NCBI GenBank assembly: GCA_015179125.1
Contig: WHVA01000278.1
Span: 83,348 to 147,347 of the forward strand
Direction: 5' to 3'
Origin: Gautieria morchelliformis
Taxonomy: Eukaryota > Basidiomycota > Agaricomycetes > Gomphales > Gomphaceae
Length of the DNA: 64,000 nt
Under the pieces are notes generated by a model. It ran no database searches, was not told where the DNA came from, and worked only from the letters and a program-made list of their open reading frames with translations. A program made the translations under genes and the position numbers. Below, one piece after another: positions 52,610 through 62,823 of this stretch; position 1 is the stretch's first letter; each line of letters begins with the position of its first letter.

Positions 52610-52700
52610 TTATTTGCCACAATACACTTGACCTTACTGATTCACTTGACCCTACTGATGTGTTTGACTTTACTGAGGCGAAGGGCGGGTACCCACCTAG
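52610..52700 (+). other. Helitron-3'-end-like terminus, copy 1
   Basis: Repeated TTGACCTTACTGA-type words lead to GGCGAAGGGCGGG and then CTAG at 52697-52700, followed by T. Copies 2 and 3 share this order. The hairpin here is decayed. Confidence 0.45.
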
Positions 52701-52712
52701 TTCCTATAGGTG

Positions 52713-52985
52713 AAAGCAGCACGGTGGGAGGTTGTGGGCGTGCTGACCAATGCTGACCAATGCTTGGTCATTAGTTTGTCAGCGGAGCGCGCGAGCGGCG
52801 CAGCCGTGAGCCCCCGGCCCTATAACCGGTTCACGCCGGTCTGCCGGTTCCAGCGCTCGAAGCTGCACGCTGGCAGCTGCGCAGCAGCGTTTCGCGGTCA
52901 CGTGACCGGTTCACGCCGAATGCGTCCATATGCGAGGCTGGTCCGTGCACGACCCTTCGCGCGGTATAAATACCAGGAACACTGC
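52713..52985 (+). promoter_or_regulatory. GC-rich promoter-like module B
   Basis: Same ordered elements as module A, including CAATGCTTGGTCA, GTTTGTCAGCGGAGC, GGTCACGTGACCGG and GTCCGTGCACGACCCTTCGC, then GGTATAAATA at about 52961. An extra segment with repeated CCGGTTCACGCCG is present. Confidence 0.6.
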
Positions 52986-53029
52986 GTTGCCCTTCACACC
53001 ACTCGCTGGTGTCTCTGGCTTTGGCTATA

Positions 53030-53400
53030 ATGGGCTGTCATTCTTTCGCTGGGCTGTCTATTTCTTTAGCTGGGCTGCCAATTTCTTTAGCCCGGCCACC
53101 TATTTCTTTAGCTGTGCTGTCTACTTCTTTAGCTGCGCTGTCTGTTTCTGTAGCTGCGCTGTCTGTTTCTGTAGCTGCGCTGTCTATTTCTTTAGCTGGG
53201 CTGCCAATTTCTTTAGCTAGGCCGCCTATTTCTTTAGCTGCGCTGTCTGTTTCTTTAGCTGAGCTGTCTGTGCCTTGAGCTGCGCTGTCTGTGTCTTGAG
53301 CTGCGCTGTCTGTTTCTTTAGCTGCGCTATCAATGTCTTTAGCTGTGCTGTCTGTTTCTTCAGCTGTGCTGTCTTATTTCTTGAGCTGGCTGTCTATTGG
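53030..53400 (+). repeat. 21-bp minisatellite B
   Basis: About seventeen copies of a 21-bp unit of TTTCTTTAGCTGCGCTGTCT type. Variants (CTGCCAATTTC, GCCCGGCCACC) recur in a longer pattern. One frame would read a 7-residue repeat (SISLAGL), but no sensible start or end supports a protein. Confidence 0.9.
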
Positions 53401-53439
53401 CTTCCCTGGCTTTGTATTGGTAGGTCATCATTTTTTTTT

Positions 53440-54130
53440 TTATCCCACTGAAATGTATTTTAAATTTTTTATTTGGAATTTTATTATTTTTCACTTTATA
53501 ATTTTGTGAAATTTTTCTAAAATAGATTTAAATAATCCCAAGACTTTGCTGAAAGAAATGTATTTTAATATAGATATTTTTCAGGTTTTTTTCGAAAATA
53601 GAAGTTTCTTCTAAAATTAATGACAATAAGTTCTGCTTTTAAATGTGGTTTGTTTTGTTGTTTTATTTACTGTAAAGCCCCTATACTGGTGGCTGGCTTA
53701 CTATGGCTTTGGCTGGGCTCTGGGTTTGTCTGTCAGTCTCTGGGCTTCTCTGGCTTTGGCTGGGCATTAATAACAGCTTCTGCTTCAATGTACTGTACTT
53801 TTTTGACATTTTTTTCGCAGATAGATGTCAATAAATTATCCTGACTTTATGAAAATTGACAACAGCTCCAGCTTAAATGTACAGTGCATTTTTTTGACAT
53901 TTTTCGAAAAATAGATAATCTTGACTCTGCTAAAATTAATAACAACTTCAGCTTAAATGTACTGGACATTTGTTTTGACATTTTTCAAAAAATAGATAAT
54001 CCTGACTTTGCTAAAATTAATGACAGCAGCTGCTTAAATATAGCTTCCTTTACTATTTTATTTATGTCTGTATATGTCACAAAATAGATATTGATACATG
54101 TCCCTGAGTTTGCGAAAAGTTAATTATAAG
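53440..54130 (+). repeat. AT-rich degenerate tandem repeat, module B
   Basis: Repeats share AATGTACTG, TTTTTTGACATTTTT, AAAATAGAT, CCTGACTTTGCTAAAATTAA and CAGCTTAAATG with the tract at 51500-51915. There is no gene. Confidence 0.75.
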
Positions 54131-54164
54131 TAACAGCCTCTGCTTGCTTCACTTTGAAGCCCTT

Positions 54165-54985
54165 GGGGATATGCTACACATGCCATTGGGACATGCTATG
54201 CATGGGGACATGCATGTTATGCATGGGGACATGCATGTTATGCATGGGGACATGCATGTTATGCATGGGGACATGCATGTTATGCATGGGGACACGCATG
54301 TTATGCATGGGGACACGCATGTTATGCATGGGGACACGCATGTTATGCATGGAGACACGCATGTTATGCATGGGGACAAGCATGTTATGAGTGGAGACAT
54401 GCATGTTATGCATGGGGACAAGCATGCTATGCATAGGGACACACAGGCTATGCATGGGGATGTGCACACTATATGTGGGGACACACTATGCTTGGGGGAC
54501 ATGGTACGAACAAGGGACACACTACAGGGGAAAACACTACAAACAAGGGACATTCTACACATGCTATACTTGGGGGACACGCTACAAACAAAGGACATGC
54601 TATGCATTGGGGACACACTTTGAACACTATATTTGAGGGAGATGCTACACACACTACATGTAGGGACATGCTACACATGCGGACACGCTATGCATGGGGG
54701 ACACAGATGCTATAATTTATGGACACGCTATGTTTGGGGACATGCTACAAACCAGGGACATGCTATGCATGTGGGACACGCCATGCACACTGTACTTGGG
54801 GACATGCTACATGTGGAGACACACTATGCATGGAGGACATGCTACGCACACTATACTTGGGGACATGTTATGTGTGGGGTCACGTTACAAACCAGGGACA
54901 CAATAAGCATGCTATATTCGAGGCTATGCATGGAGGACATGCTATGCACGCTATACTTGGGCACATGCAGACATGTGTAGAGACA
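54165..54985 (+). repeat. GGGGACATGC satellite, module B
   Basis: It starts with about a dozen 21-bp units (GGGGACATGCATGTTATGCAT type, 54205-54440), then becomes degenerate 17-30-bp units with GGGACACGCTA and CACACTATACTTGGGG. It is related to the 51916-52258 satellite. Confidence 0.88.
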
Positions 54986-55024
54986 TTACCTATCTTGATG
55001 TGTTACTTATAGCTACTTTCAATT

Positions 55025-55148
55025 GCAATGAGATGTGTTTTACTTATCCCAAGTTTGATTTACCCAATGCGTTTGACCTTGCTGATGCATTTGACCTTAC
55101 CGAGGCGTTTGACCTACACCCCCGTGTGAAGCATGGGTATCCACCTAG
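55025..55148 (+). other. Helitron-3'-end-like terminus, copy 2
   Basis: GCGTTTGACCTTGCTGATGC-type repeats are followed by a hairpin CCCGTGTGAAGCATGGG (55121-55137, two mismatches), then TATCCAC and CTAG at 55145-55148. Hairpin plus CTRR end about 10 nt later is the known Helitron 3' structure. Confidence 0.5.
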
Positions 55149-55729
55149 AGGTAAGGGTTCAAGAATTGAGTTAAGTTGGATATCAGAAATCAAGTTGGAA
55201 GGCAGAGGTCAGAGAGACAGAGGCCTTGCAAGTACTTGCTATGCTAAGACAGGAAACAGTGCAAAGGGAGTCACATATCAAAGTCAATTATGTGATTGCA
55301 GAACAGAGGCACACATGACTGGGTTTTATACAAAGAGCTGAGACAACATGTCAGAAGGTAGAGGTAAGCAATTCCGGTGCAAGCAAAGTAACTAGGATAA
55401 ATGGAGTAAGTAACTAATACGGAACAAGAGGAACTACAAGGGGGTGCCAGGTAGAACTAAGAACAATCAATAGGCAAAAGAACAAGGGGAATGTGGGTCT
55501 AATTGATAGTGGAACAAATGGATCTCCTGATGCTCTGGACTTGCTATGCTAAGGGTCAAGTAGGGAAGGCCGGTGAATAGAGTCAAAAGGGGAAGTATGT
55601 GAATAGTAAAGAACAAGGGGATCAAAAGGTCAAAGTGTGGACATTGCGGAATAGAGCCAGAGGAGGCATGGAGGTACCAGAGTTGGTCGAGCAGCATGGT
55701 CATAACATTACCTACCTTCAATCAATAAG
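55149..55729. other. Unassigned sequence between termini
   Basis: Purine-rich, no gene supported. The open frames have no recognisable features. Confidence 0.4.
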
Positions 55730-55874
55730 ATGCGTTTTACTTATCTGAATGAAATTTTCTTATCCGAATGTGTTTGACTTATCCCAAGTTTGATTTACCC
55801 AAGGCATTTGACCTTGCTGGTGCGTTTGACCTTACCGAGGTGTTTGACTTGCACCCCCGCGCGAAGCGCGGGTA
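55730..55874 (+). other. Helitron-3'-end-like terminus, copy 3, cut by LTR
   Basis: Same block as copy 2, with a perfect 7-bp-stem hairpin CCCGCGCGAAGCGCGGG at 55856-55872. The expected CCACCTAG tail is absent because the gypsy LTR starts at 55875, two bases after the hairpin. Confidence 0.5.
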
Positions 55875-56435
55875 TGTAAGGACCCGGCCTTTGGCCGGCT
55901 ACTTACCGGTAGAACCTTCTTCCGAGCCCGAGCCTTGTGATATTCATGCCCGAGTACATATGATACTTATCCGTGCCCGAGCCCGATCCCGAGCTTGAAC
56001 TCATATCCGACCTTGATCCCATGCCCGTATCCCCTTAGTTACTGATTCCGCTCCATCACGCATCATTCGTATATTACCTCGCCCTGACCTCGGTCTCCTG
56101 ACCTCGCCCTGACCTCCACTAATCCGTTCGCCCCTGACTTGCACCTCGTCCGTATATAACCCCCTTGTATGCATTCCTACTCCTCAGTCTGAAAATCAAC
56201 TATCGTGTCCCTTCGATCCCTAGCTAGTTTCTACGCCTCGCCTCTTAAGCTAGAACCTCGCCTCTTATTCGTTTACCTCTGAAGTTGGGACTCGTGCGTA
56301 GGGTCGGCGCAGCACATAAGCTGAAGCCAAGTCCCTCTCCGACTTCCCCATCCAAACCTCGCCCTGTAACCTCGGACCTTGACTCGGGTTTCGTCCCCGA
56401 CCTCGGTCAACCTTACGACGGATCGTATCGTAACA
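55875..56435 (+). repeat. 5' LTR of gypsy element 1
   Basis: It starts TGTAAGGACCCGG and ends CGTAACA; the 3' limit is set by comparison with the fragment at 50517-50705, where similarity ends at the same base. 561 bp. A TATATAA near 56152 may be its TATA box. Confidence 0.75.
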
Positions 56436-56479
56436 GTATTTTCAGACTGCTTACACCCTACGTATCCCTTTTCTTCACG

Positions 56480-57712
56480 ATGTCCATGATAACTCGTTCT
56501 CGCACCCTTCGGGGTATCTCAGAACAGCGACGTTTCTCGGAAGCCCCCGATGACTCACCCCCGTCCCCGGGGATACCCCTCGCAGACCCCGCCGAGCCTA
56601 GTAACAAAGGCAAAGGTAGGGCTAACCTCGGTGACCCTTCGGGTGATCCAGGTGATGGCTCTAGAAGTTCTGACAACGATCGGGACCTCCCCAACCTTCC
56701 GCCCGAGGACCTCGGTGACCTCGAGGACAATGAGCTTATGCGTCGAGTGTTCATCAAACTCGCGAAACCTCGCGAGCCCGAAGCACGAGCCAAGGTCAAG
56801 GAACCGGATAGTTATGACGGTACTGACCAAGCCAAGCTTCGCACCTTCTTCCTTCAATGTGTACTCAACTTCAGAGATCGCCCCACCGCGTTCAAGACGG
56901 GGGCCTCAAAGGTGCAGTATGCTATTTCTTACCTGTCCGGCTCGGCTCTGCAATATTTCGAGCCGGCGATCCTCGGCGAAGTCCAACCCGAGCCAGATTG
57001 GCTCGAGGACTGGGACAGTTTCAAGGCCGAGCTCGAGCTTAACTTCGGCCCATACGACAACGCGGCCCAAGCCGAGATTGACCTCGAGAAGATCGTTATG
57101 AAAGAGCACCACAAGGCCGCGCGATTCTTTATCGACTTCGCCCGAGCTTCGACTCGGACTCAGTGGAACGACGCGGCCCTCCGACACTTTGCCTACAAGG
57201 GCTTGGCCAAACGGATCAAGGACGACTTACTTCACTTCCCTCGATTCCGCAGCCTCGCCGAGCTTAGGAACTTCGTGCTGGAATGCGATAGCCGTTACTG
57301 GGAGCGAAAGGAATACGACGCCATGATCAATGGTCGTAGCTCCCAGCCTGCACGCACCCCTAATCAGTCCAGTAGCAATGCCACTAACAACCACCAGCCT
57401 TCCAGTGGTTCCAATAACAATAAGAACCGCAACAAGACTAACAACAGCGGCAAGGGTTCCAACAACAACAACTCTTCGAACAACAAGAGCCAGCCCGACA
57501 TTTCGAGCAAACTCGGGAAGGATGGCAAACTGCTTCCCGAGGAGCGCCAACGTCGGGTCGACCAAGGACTTTGTCTGCTTTGCGGCACCAAAGGTCACGT
57601 CGTCAAGGACTGCCCGAAGAACAAGTCTACCAATAGTAGCGGTTCTAAAGGTCGGGCAACGAAGACCCCTAACGAGGGGACTTCGGCCTCCATTACGGAG
57701 GTGAAAAAATAG
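56480..57712 (+). CDS. Gag of gypsy element 1
   Basis: Start ATG 56480 (MSMITRSRTLRG), 45 bp after the LTR. The frame also runs open upstream into the LTR, so a longer frame is not meaningful. Capsid-like region (FNLQ...LNFRDRPTAF; AISYLSGSALQYFEP) from about residue 120. There is an Asn/Ser-rich linker, then the zinc knuckle CLLCGTKGHVVKDC near the end. Stop TAG at 57710-57712. The gag frame itself is intact. Confidence 0.85.
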   Translation: MSMITRSRTLRGISEQRRFSEAPDDSPPSPGIPLADPAEPSNKGKGRANLGDPSGDPGDGSRSSDNDRDLPNLPPEDLGDLEDNELMRRVFIKLAKPREPEARAKVKEPDSYDGTDQAKLRTFFLQCVLNFRDRPTAFKTGASKVQYAISYLSGSALQYFEPAILGEVQPEPDWLEDWDSFKAELELNFGPYDNAAQAEIDLEKIVMKEHHKAARFFIDFARASTRTQWNDAALRHFAYKGLAKRIKDDLLHFPRFRSLAELRNFVLECDSRYWERKEYDAMINGRSSQPARTPNQSSSNATNNHQPSSGSNNNKNRNKTNNSGKGSNNNNSSNNKSQPDISSKLGKDGKLLPEERQRRVDQGLCLLCGTKGHVVKDCPKNKSTNSSGSKGRATKTPNEGTSASITEVKK

Positions 57713-57817
57713 GTAGCAACCTCGGAACCACACGATCCGAGGATTGCGGTAACCTCACCCGTGTGCTCAGACTCAGCGCCGCTTCTCATTCATTGTCCAA
57801 AGATTCCCTTAATGTAG

Positions 57818-60800
57818 ATCTAACCTCGCCTTCGCTGCCCACGTCGCTTTTGTTGCATTAGTTGACTGCGGGTCCTCAGACTGTTTTATTGAATCCAGAT
57901 TTGTCCAGAAGTACTCCATGCCTGCTTATCCTGTCTCTCCTATACCCTTGAAACTATTTGACGGTAGTACTAACACTACCATTACCCAAGCTCTAGACCT
58001 CTGCATTTGCTTTCCGACCGGCGAACAACAATGGGTTACCTTCTACGTAACCTCGCTCGACTCAAGTTGCTCGATGGTACTTGGCCACAACTGGCTCACC
58101 CGCTACAATCCGTCGATTGACTGGGTATTGGGCAGTATTACTTTCAAGACCATCGACCTAACAACGACTCCAGCGACCCCGGCGACGTCAGCCCGCTCAG
58201 CTTCGGCTACGACTTCGACCTCGCCTACGGCATCTTCGCCCCCGCCTCCGACCTCGCTTCCGAAGTTGCAAGCACCCTCGTTTCCCTAATCAATGCACCC
58301 GCTTTCATGCGCGCATCTAGATTGGAAGGGTCCGAAGTGTTTCAGCTCAATTTGGCTTCGCCTGAGCTCCTCGCCAGAGGGGCAACATCGGGAGGAAGCT
58401 CTTCCGAGCTTCCTGAGAACGTTAAGAAACATGTTCCCGAAGTATATCACGAATTTGCAGATGTGTTCAGCAAAGCACGCGCTGACACTCTAGCTCCCCA
58501 CCGACCTCACGATATCAAAATCAACCTCGAAGAAGGGACCTCGCCACCTATCGGTCCCATCTACTCTCTCTCAGCTTCCGAACTCAAAGCACTTCGCGAG
58601 TTCATCGACGAGCATTTAAACATCGGTTTCATCCGACCTTCACGCTCGCCTCATGGTGCACCGGTATTGTTCGTTCGCAAAAAAGATGGCTCACTTCGGT
58701 TGTGTGTCGACTTCCGAGGTTTGAACAAAATCTCAAAAAAAGATCGGTATCCATTGCCATTGATTGCTGACTTACTTGATGCTCCAAAGAATGCTCGCAT
58801 CTATACGAAAATTGACCTTCGTCACGCTTACCACCTCGTACGGGTGGCCGAGGGTGACGAATGGAAAACCGCCTTCAGGACTCGCTATGGGTCTTTTGAA
58901 TGGTTGGTTATGCCATTTGGTCTCACTAATGGCCCTGCTGCCTTCCAGAGATTCATGAACGAGGTGTTCGCCGACCTTTTGGACGTTTGTGTGGTGGTAT
59001 ACTTGGATGACATTCTAATCTACTCCAGTGACCCCTCCAAACATGTTGAACATGTCAAGGAAGTCTTGCGACGACTACGACTCAACAACCTCTTCGCCAA
59101 AGAAGACAAATGCGAGTTCCATCGCGACTCGGTTGAATTCCTCGGCTACATACTCTCTCCCGAGGGCCTCACTATGGCGGATGACAAGGTAAAGGTCATT
59201 CAAGACTGGCCTGAACCTCGCAAAGTTCGCGACATCCAATCCTTCCTCGGCTTCGCCAACTTCTACCGACGTTTCATTCACAACTACTCCGACATCACCA
59301 TTCCTCTCACCCGACTTACCCGCAAGGGTACCCCTTGGAATTTTTCCGAGGATTGTCGACGGGCTTTCAACCTGTTGAAGAGGGCGTTCACTACCGCCCT
59401 ATCCTTACTCACTGGATTCCTGACCTTCCACTGATCGTAGAGACTGATGCATCAGATTATGCCTTAGCGGCAATCTTATCACTACGAACCTCGGAAGGCG
59501 AACTTCATCCCGTCGCTTTCCACTCCCGCACATTCACCTCTACCGAGCTCAACTACGATGTTCACGACAAGGAGCTCCTCGCCATTTTTGAAGCCTTTCA
59601 ACGCTGGCGACACTACCTAGAGGGCTCAGGCGAACCAGTTGACGTTATCACCGATCACAAGAACCTCGAATACTTTTCAACTACGAAGCTCTTGACCCGT
59701 CGACAAGCTCGGTGGTCGGAATACCTTTCCCAGTTCAACCTCGCCATACGCTTCCGACCAGGTCGCCTCGGAACGAAGCCTGACTCTCTCACTAGACGAT
59801 GGGACGTCTACCTTAAAGAGGGGAATAGCGACTATGCCACCATAAACCCGCAGAACCTACGGCCAGTGTTTACTCAGCACCAGCTGGCATCGTCCCTTAG
59901 AGCTACTAACCTCGCTCCCATCGTGTTCCGAGCCGCTTCACTGCTTGATACCGAGCAGATCCGAGCTGACATACTAGCGAACCTCCCCTCGGACCCCATA
60001 GCCAAGTCGCACCTCGGCTTGGTTAATGACCCGAGGTGGACCACAGACCCCGAGGGTTTCCTCAAGCTTGACAACCGAACCTATGTTCCAGGGCCCAAGA
60101 CCTTCGACTTCGCATCCTGCAATACAAGCACGATCACATCCTCTCGGGACACTTCGGGGTCAACAAGACCTTGGAGCTGATCCGACGAGACTATACTTGG
60201 CCGGGGATTAGATCCTTTGTCAAGGATTATTGCAAGACGTGTACCACTTGTATGCGAAGCAAGCCACAACGTCACAAACCCTATGGTCTCCTCAAGCAAC
60301 TTCCTGTTCCCGAGAAACCTTGGAATTCCATCTCTATGGATTTCATTGAGCAACTCCCCCCTTCATCCGAGTTCACCTCCATCCTAGTGATTGTTGACCG
60401 CTTCACTAAGCAGGTTATCTTCATTCCAACCACAGACAAGATAACCTCGCAAGAGCTCGCTCACCTCTTCGTCCTTCATGTCTTTTCAAAGCATGGAGTT
60501 CCCTCGCACGTCACCTCGGACAGGGGTTCCGAGTTCGTCTCGCATTTCTGGCGTTCTCTAGGGAAAGCCTTGGACATGCGGTTGCATTTCACCTCGGGAT
60601 ATCATCCCGAGGGTGACGGTCAGACCGAGCGTGCTAACCAAACTTTGGAACAGTACCTCAGGATCTATTGCAACTATCAGCAGTCCAATTGGGCTTCGCT
60701 CCTTCCCCTAGCCGAGTTCGCTTACAACAACGCGCCTAGCGCAACCACCGGCGTCTCCCCATTCTTTGCCAATAAAGGCTACCATCCGAACCTCGCAGTT

Positions 60801-60980
60801 CACCCCGAGCGCGACCTCGCCTCGGCACGAGCCCGAGACTTCGTGGTTGACCTGGACGAGCTTCACCAAGAACTTCGCCACGCCATCCTCGAGGCTCAGA
60901 AAACTTACCAAGCCTCGGCCGATGTTCGTCCCAAGCCCGCTCCTGATTTCCAAGTAGGATCCCTCGCCTTTGTGAAGGCA
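57818..60980 (+). pseudogene. Pol of gypsy element 1, frameshifted and truncated
   Basis: Protease VDCGSSDCFIES at about 57862. RT about 58560-59150 with FVRKKDGSLRLCVDFRGLN and the catalytic YLDD at about 59000. RNase H about 59440-59790 with [11 protein letters not shown]. Integrase with an HHCC zinc site (HILSGH...CKTCTTC, 60140-60255), MDFIEQLP, SDRGSEFVS (about 60518) and a GQTERANQTLE segment (about 60620). Frame breaks are inferred near 58283 (T run), 59396 (C run) and 60100 (GG). The frame is cut at 60981 after LAFVKA, so the integrase C-terminus and any chromodomain are lost. Confidence 0.88.
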
Positions 60981-60981
60981 C

Positions 60982-61414
60982 TGTCAGGGGACACCCTGCT
61001 TTCCATTTCCAGTTCCGACACCACATCCAGTTCCGACCCCATTTCCGACTCCGCTTCCAGTTCCGATTTCATCTCCGCCTCCGCTTTCGGAAACGATTCC
61101 GCTTCTGGGAGAACTTCCACCAGTTCTGTTCGCCTCGCCAGTTCCACTCCATTTCCGACTTCCACTCTCGGAACAGTGTCGGAAATCAAGCGACTCGCAT
61201 AATAGGCGGCATCAAGGGTCGATCAAGGGACAGGGATGTGCAGGGTTGATGGCGGGTGCCAAGTGTGGTCCCTGGCTGCGCAGCGTAGTATAATACGGGC
61301 TCGCTGACATTGGGGGTCCTCAGACTTTTCTCTTTGGATTTCCCCTTGTCAGGTGAGAATCCCCTCTCTGGTATACTTTGTTCATTTATACATACTTTGG
61401 ATTTCCCCTTGTCA
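60982..61414 (+). repeat. 5' LTR of gypsy element 2 (3' limit approximate)
   Basis: It begins TGTCAGGGGACACC exactly at the break in element 1. A 20-nt block (CTTTGGATTTCCCCTTGTCA) occurs twice near the end, at about 61335 and 61395. I place the LTR end after the second TTGTCA. The true end needs the 3' LTR. Confidence 0.65.
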
Positions 61415-61647
61415 GTTGTGTGGTAGTGTGATCTCCACGACTAGCCAGGGTTGCCCTTACAGCAGAAAAGTCTCTCCATAGAGGACCGGCGGTCGTACTG
61501 CGCGTTGCATTCGCCATAGGTGCGTTCGGAATCGGAGACAGCGACTCGGAGATCGCGACCTCTTCCGCACACACAGCGTACGACAGCCCTTCTTCTTACG
61601 TCGAGCTCCCAACCCCGGAAATCCCGCCCCACATTTCTCCGTCCGAC
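61415..61647 (+). other. Leader of gypsy element 2
   Basis: Untranslated leader between LTR and gag. The primer-binding site should lie at its start (GTTGTGTGGTAGTG), but I cannot match it to a tRNA with confidence. Confidence 0.5.
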
Positions 61648-62823
61648 ATGGATCCGGACGATCGTCTTCGGAATATGGAGGAGGAATTGACGCGGAACCG
61701 GATGAAGACCGACGCGATTGAAACAGCCTTACAAGCGATTTTGGCTAAGTTAGATATTCCACAAGGTGGTGGAAATGAAATGCCGGATGATCCGGATTTC
61801 GGAAAAGCGGAATTAGCGGAAAAGAGGATGTCCGCGAAGTTAGCAAAGGTCAAACCCGCAACTCCGGCGGACTTTGACGGAGATCGGGAGAAGGGACGCG
61901 CATTCTTCAACACATGCAGCATCTACTTCGCGATTGTCGGAGACCTCTTTCCGAACGACCAGGCTCGGATTCACTGGGCATTGTCCTTTTTCAAGTCGGA
62001 CCGCGCGGCCCGTTTTGCAAACAAGGTGATCCGACATGAAGCAAAGGGCAAGGGGAACTACTTCCGGGACTGGGACGCCTTCGAGAAAACATTTTCCGAC
62101 CAGTTCTGCCCGAAAAACGAGCAGCTCACAGCCCTTACGAAGCTCGAGGGGACCAGCTGGTACCAGGCCAAGGATCCGGTCGATGACTACATCGATCGCT
62201 TCCAGGAGCTCATCGACCTTGCGGAGTATGACGACGACAAGACGATCGTCATCAAATTCCGACGAGGACTTGATCCGACACTCCAGAACCAAGTTGCGTT
62301 GCTTGGGGATGGAGCTCCGGATTTTGATGACCCGGAAGGGTGGTACCAAGCTGCACAGAGGGTGTCCCGGAACAGGGAAGCAAATGAGGCCTTCGTGGAG
62401 ACGAACCGGAACATGACACGCAGTTCCACTCGTCCTACTCCACCTGTGCCAAAACCCGGAAGCGCATTCATTCCCATGCGGAAAGTATTTCCGGCGCTTG
62501 CTCCGCCTGCTCCTATTAGGAACCATAGCCCTCCTCCCTCGAAGAGTGGCCCTGCCCCGATGGATGTTGACCGCATGCGCGGAAAAGGCCGCGGAATTAT
62601 CACCTGCTTCCGATGTCAACAACCAGGCCACTATGCCCGCGAGTGCCCCCAAGCATTTGACATCCGGCTTATGACCACAGAAGAGAAACTCGAGCTCCTT
62701 CCAGAGTTCCTCGCGCTCGCGGACATAAGCGGAGTGCCCACTGCGGAAGGAATTTCCGAAAATGCGGAACGTGGTGCATCGGAAGCGGAAGATGCGTCGG
62801 ATTTTGTGACGCGCAGCGGGTGA
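61648..62823 (+). CDS. Gag of gypsy element 2
   Basis: 391 codons from ATG 61648 (MDPDDRLRNMEEELTRNRMK), starting with a coiled-coil-like region. The capsid domain (retrotransposon gag family) covers about residues 75-230, with FFNTCSIYF, WALSFFKSDRAARFAN and YRD-W-AFEKTF-DQF features. A Pro-rich linker is followed by the CCHC knuckle CFRCQQPGHYAREC near residue 320. The frame is intact. Pol follows in the -1 frame, with overlap at the stop codon. Confidence 0.9.
   Translation: MDPDDRLRNMEEELTRNRMKTDAIETALQAILAKLDIPQGGGNEMPDDPDFGKAELAEKRMSAKLAKVKPATPADFDGDREKGRAFFNTCSIYFAIVGDLFPNDQARIHWALSFFKSDRAARFANKVIRHEAKGKGNYFRDWDAFEKTFSDQFCPKNEQLTALTKLEGTSWYQAKDPVDDYIDRFQELIDLAEYDDDKTIVIKFRRGLDPTLQNQVALLGDGAPDFDDPEGWYQAAQRVSRNREANEAFVETNRNMTRSSTRPTPPVPKPGSAFIPMRKVFPALAPPAPIRNHSPPPSKSGPAPMDVDRMRGKGRGIITCFRCQQPGHYARECPQAFDIRLMTTEEKLELLPEFLALADISGVPTAEGISENAERGASEAEDASDFVTRSG

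Larger units (their letters stand above)
55875..60981 (+). mobile_element. Ty3/gypsy element 1, 3'-truncated
   Basis: 5' LTR, gag and pol in Ty3/gypsy order (protease, RT, RNase H, integrase) are present. The integrase C-terminus and the 3' LTR are missing because element 2 begins at 60982. Pol has three inferred single-base losses. ACCTCG is strikingly frequent throughout the element. Confidence 0.9.

Noticed and set aside
54149..54652. Open frames on both strands over the GGGGACATGC satellite
   Set aside because: They are by-products of a stop-free repeat read in several frames.
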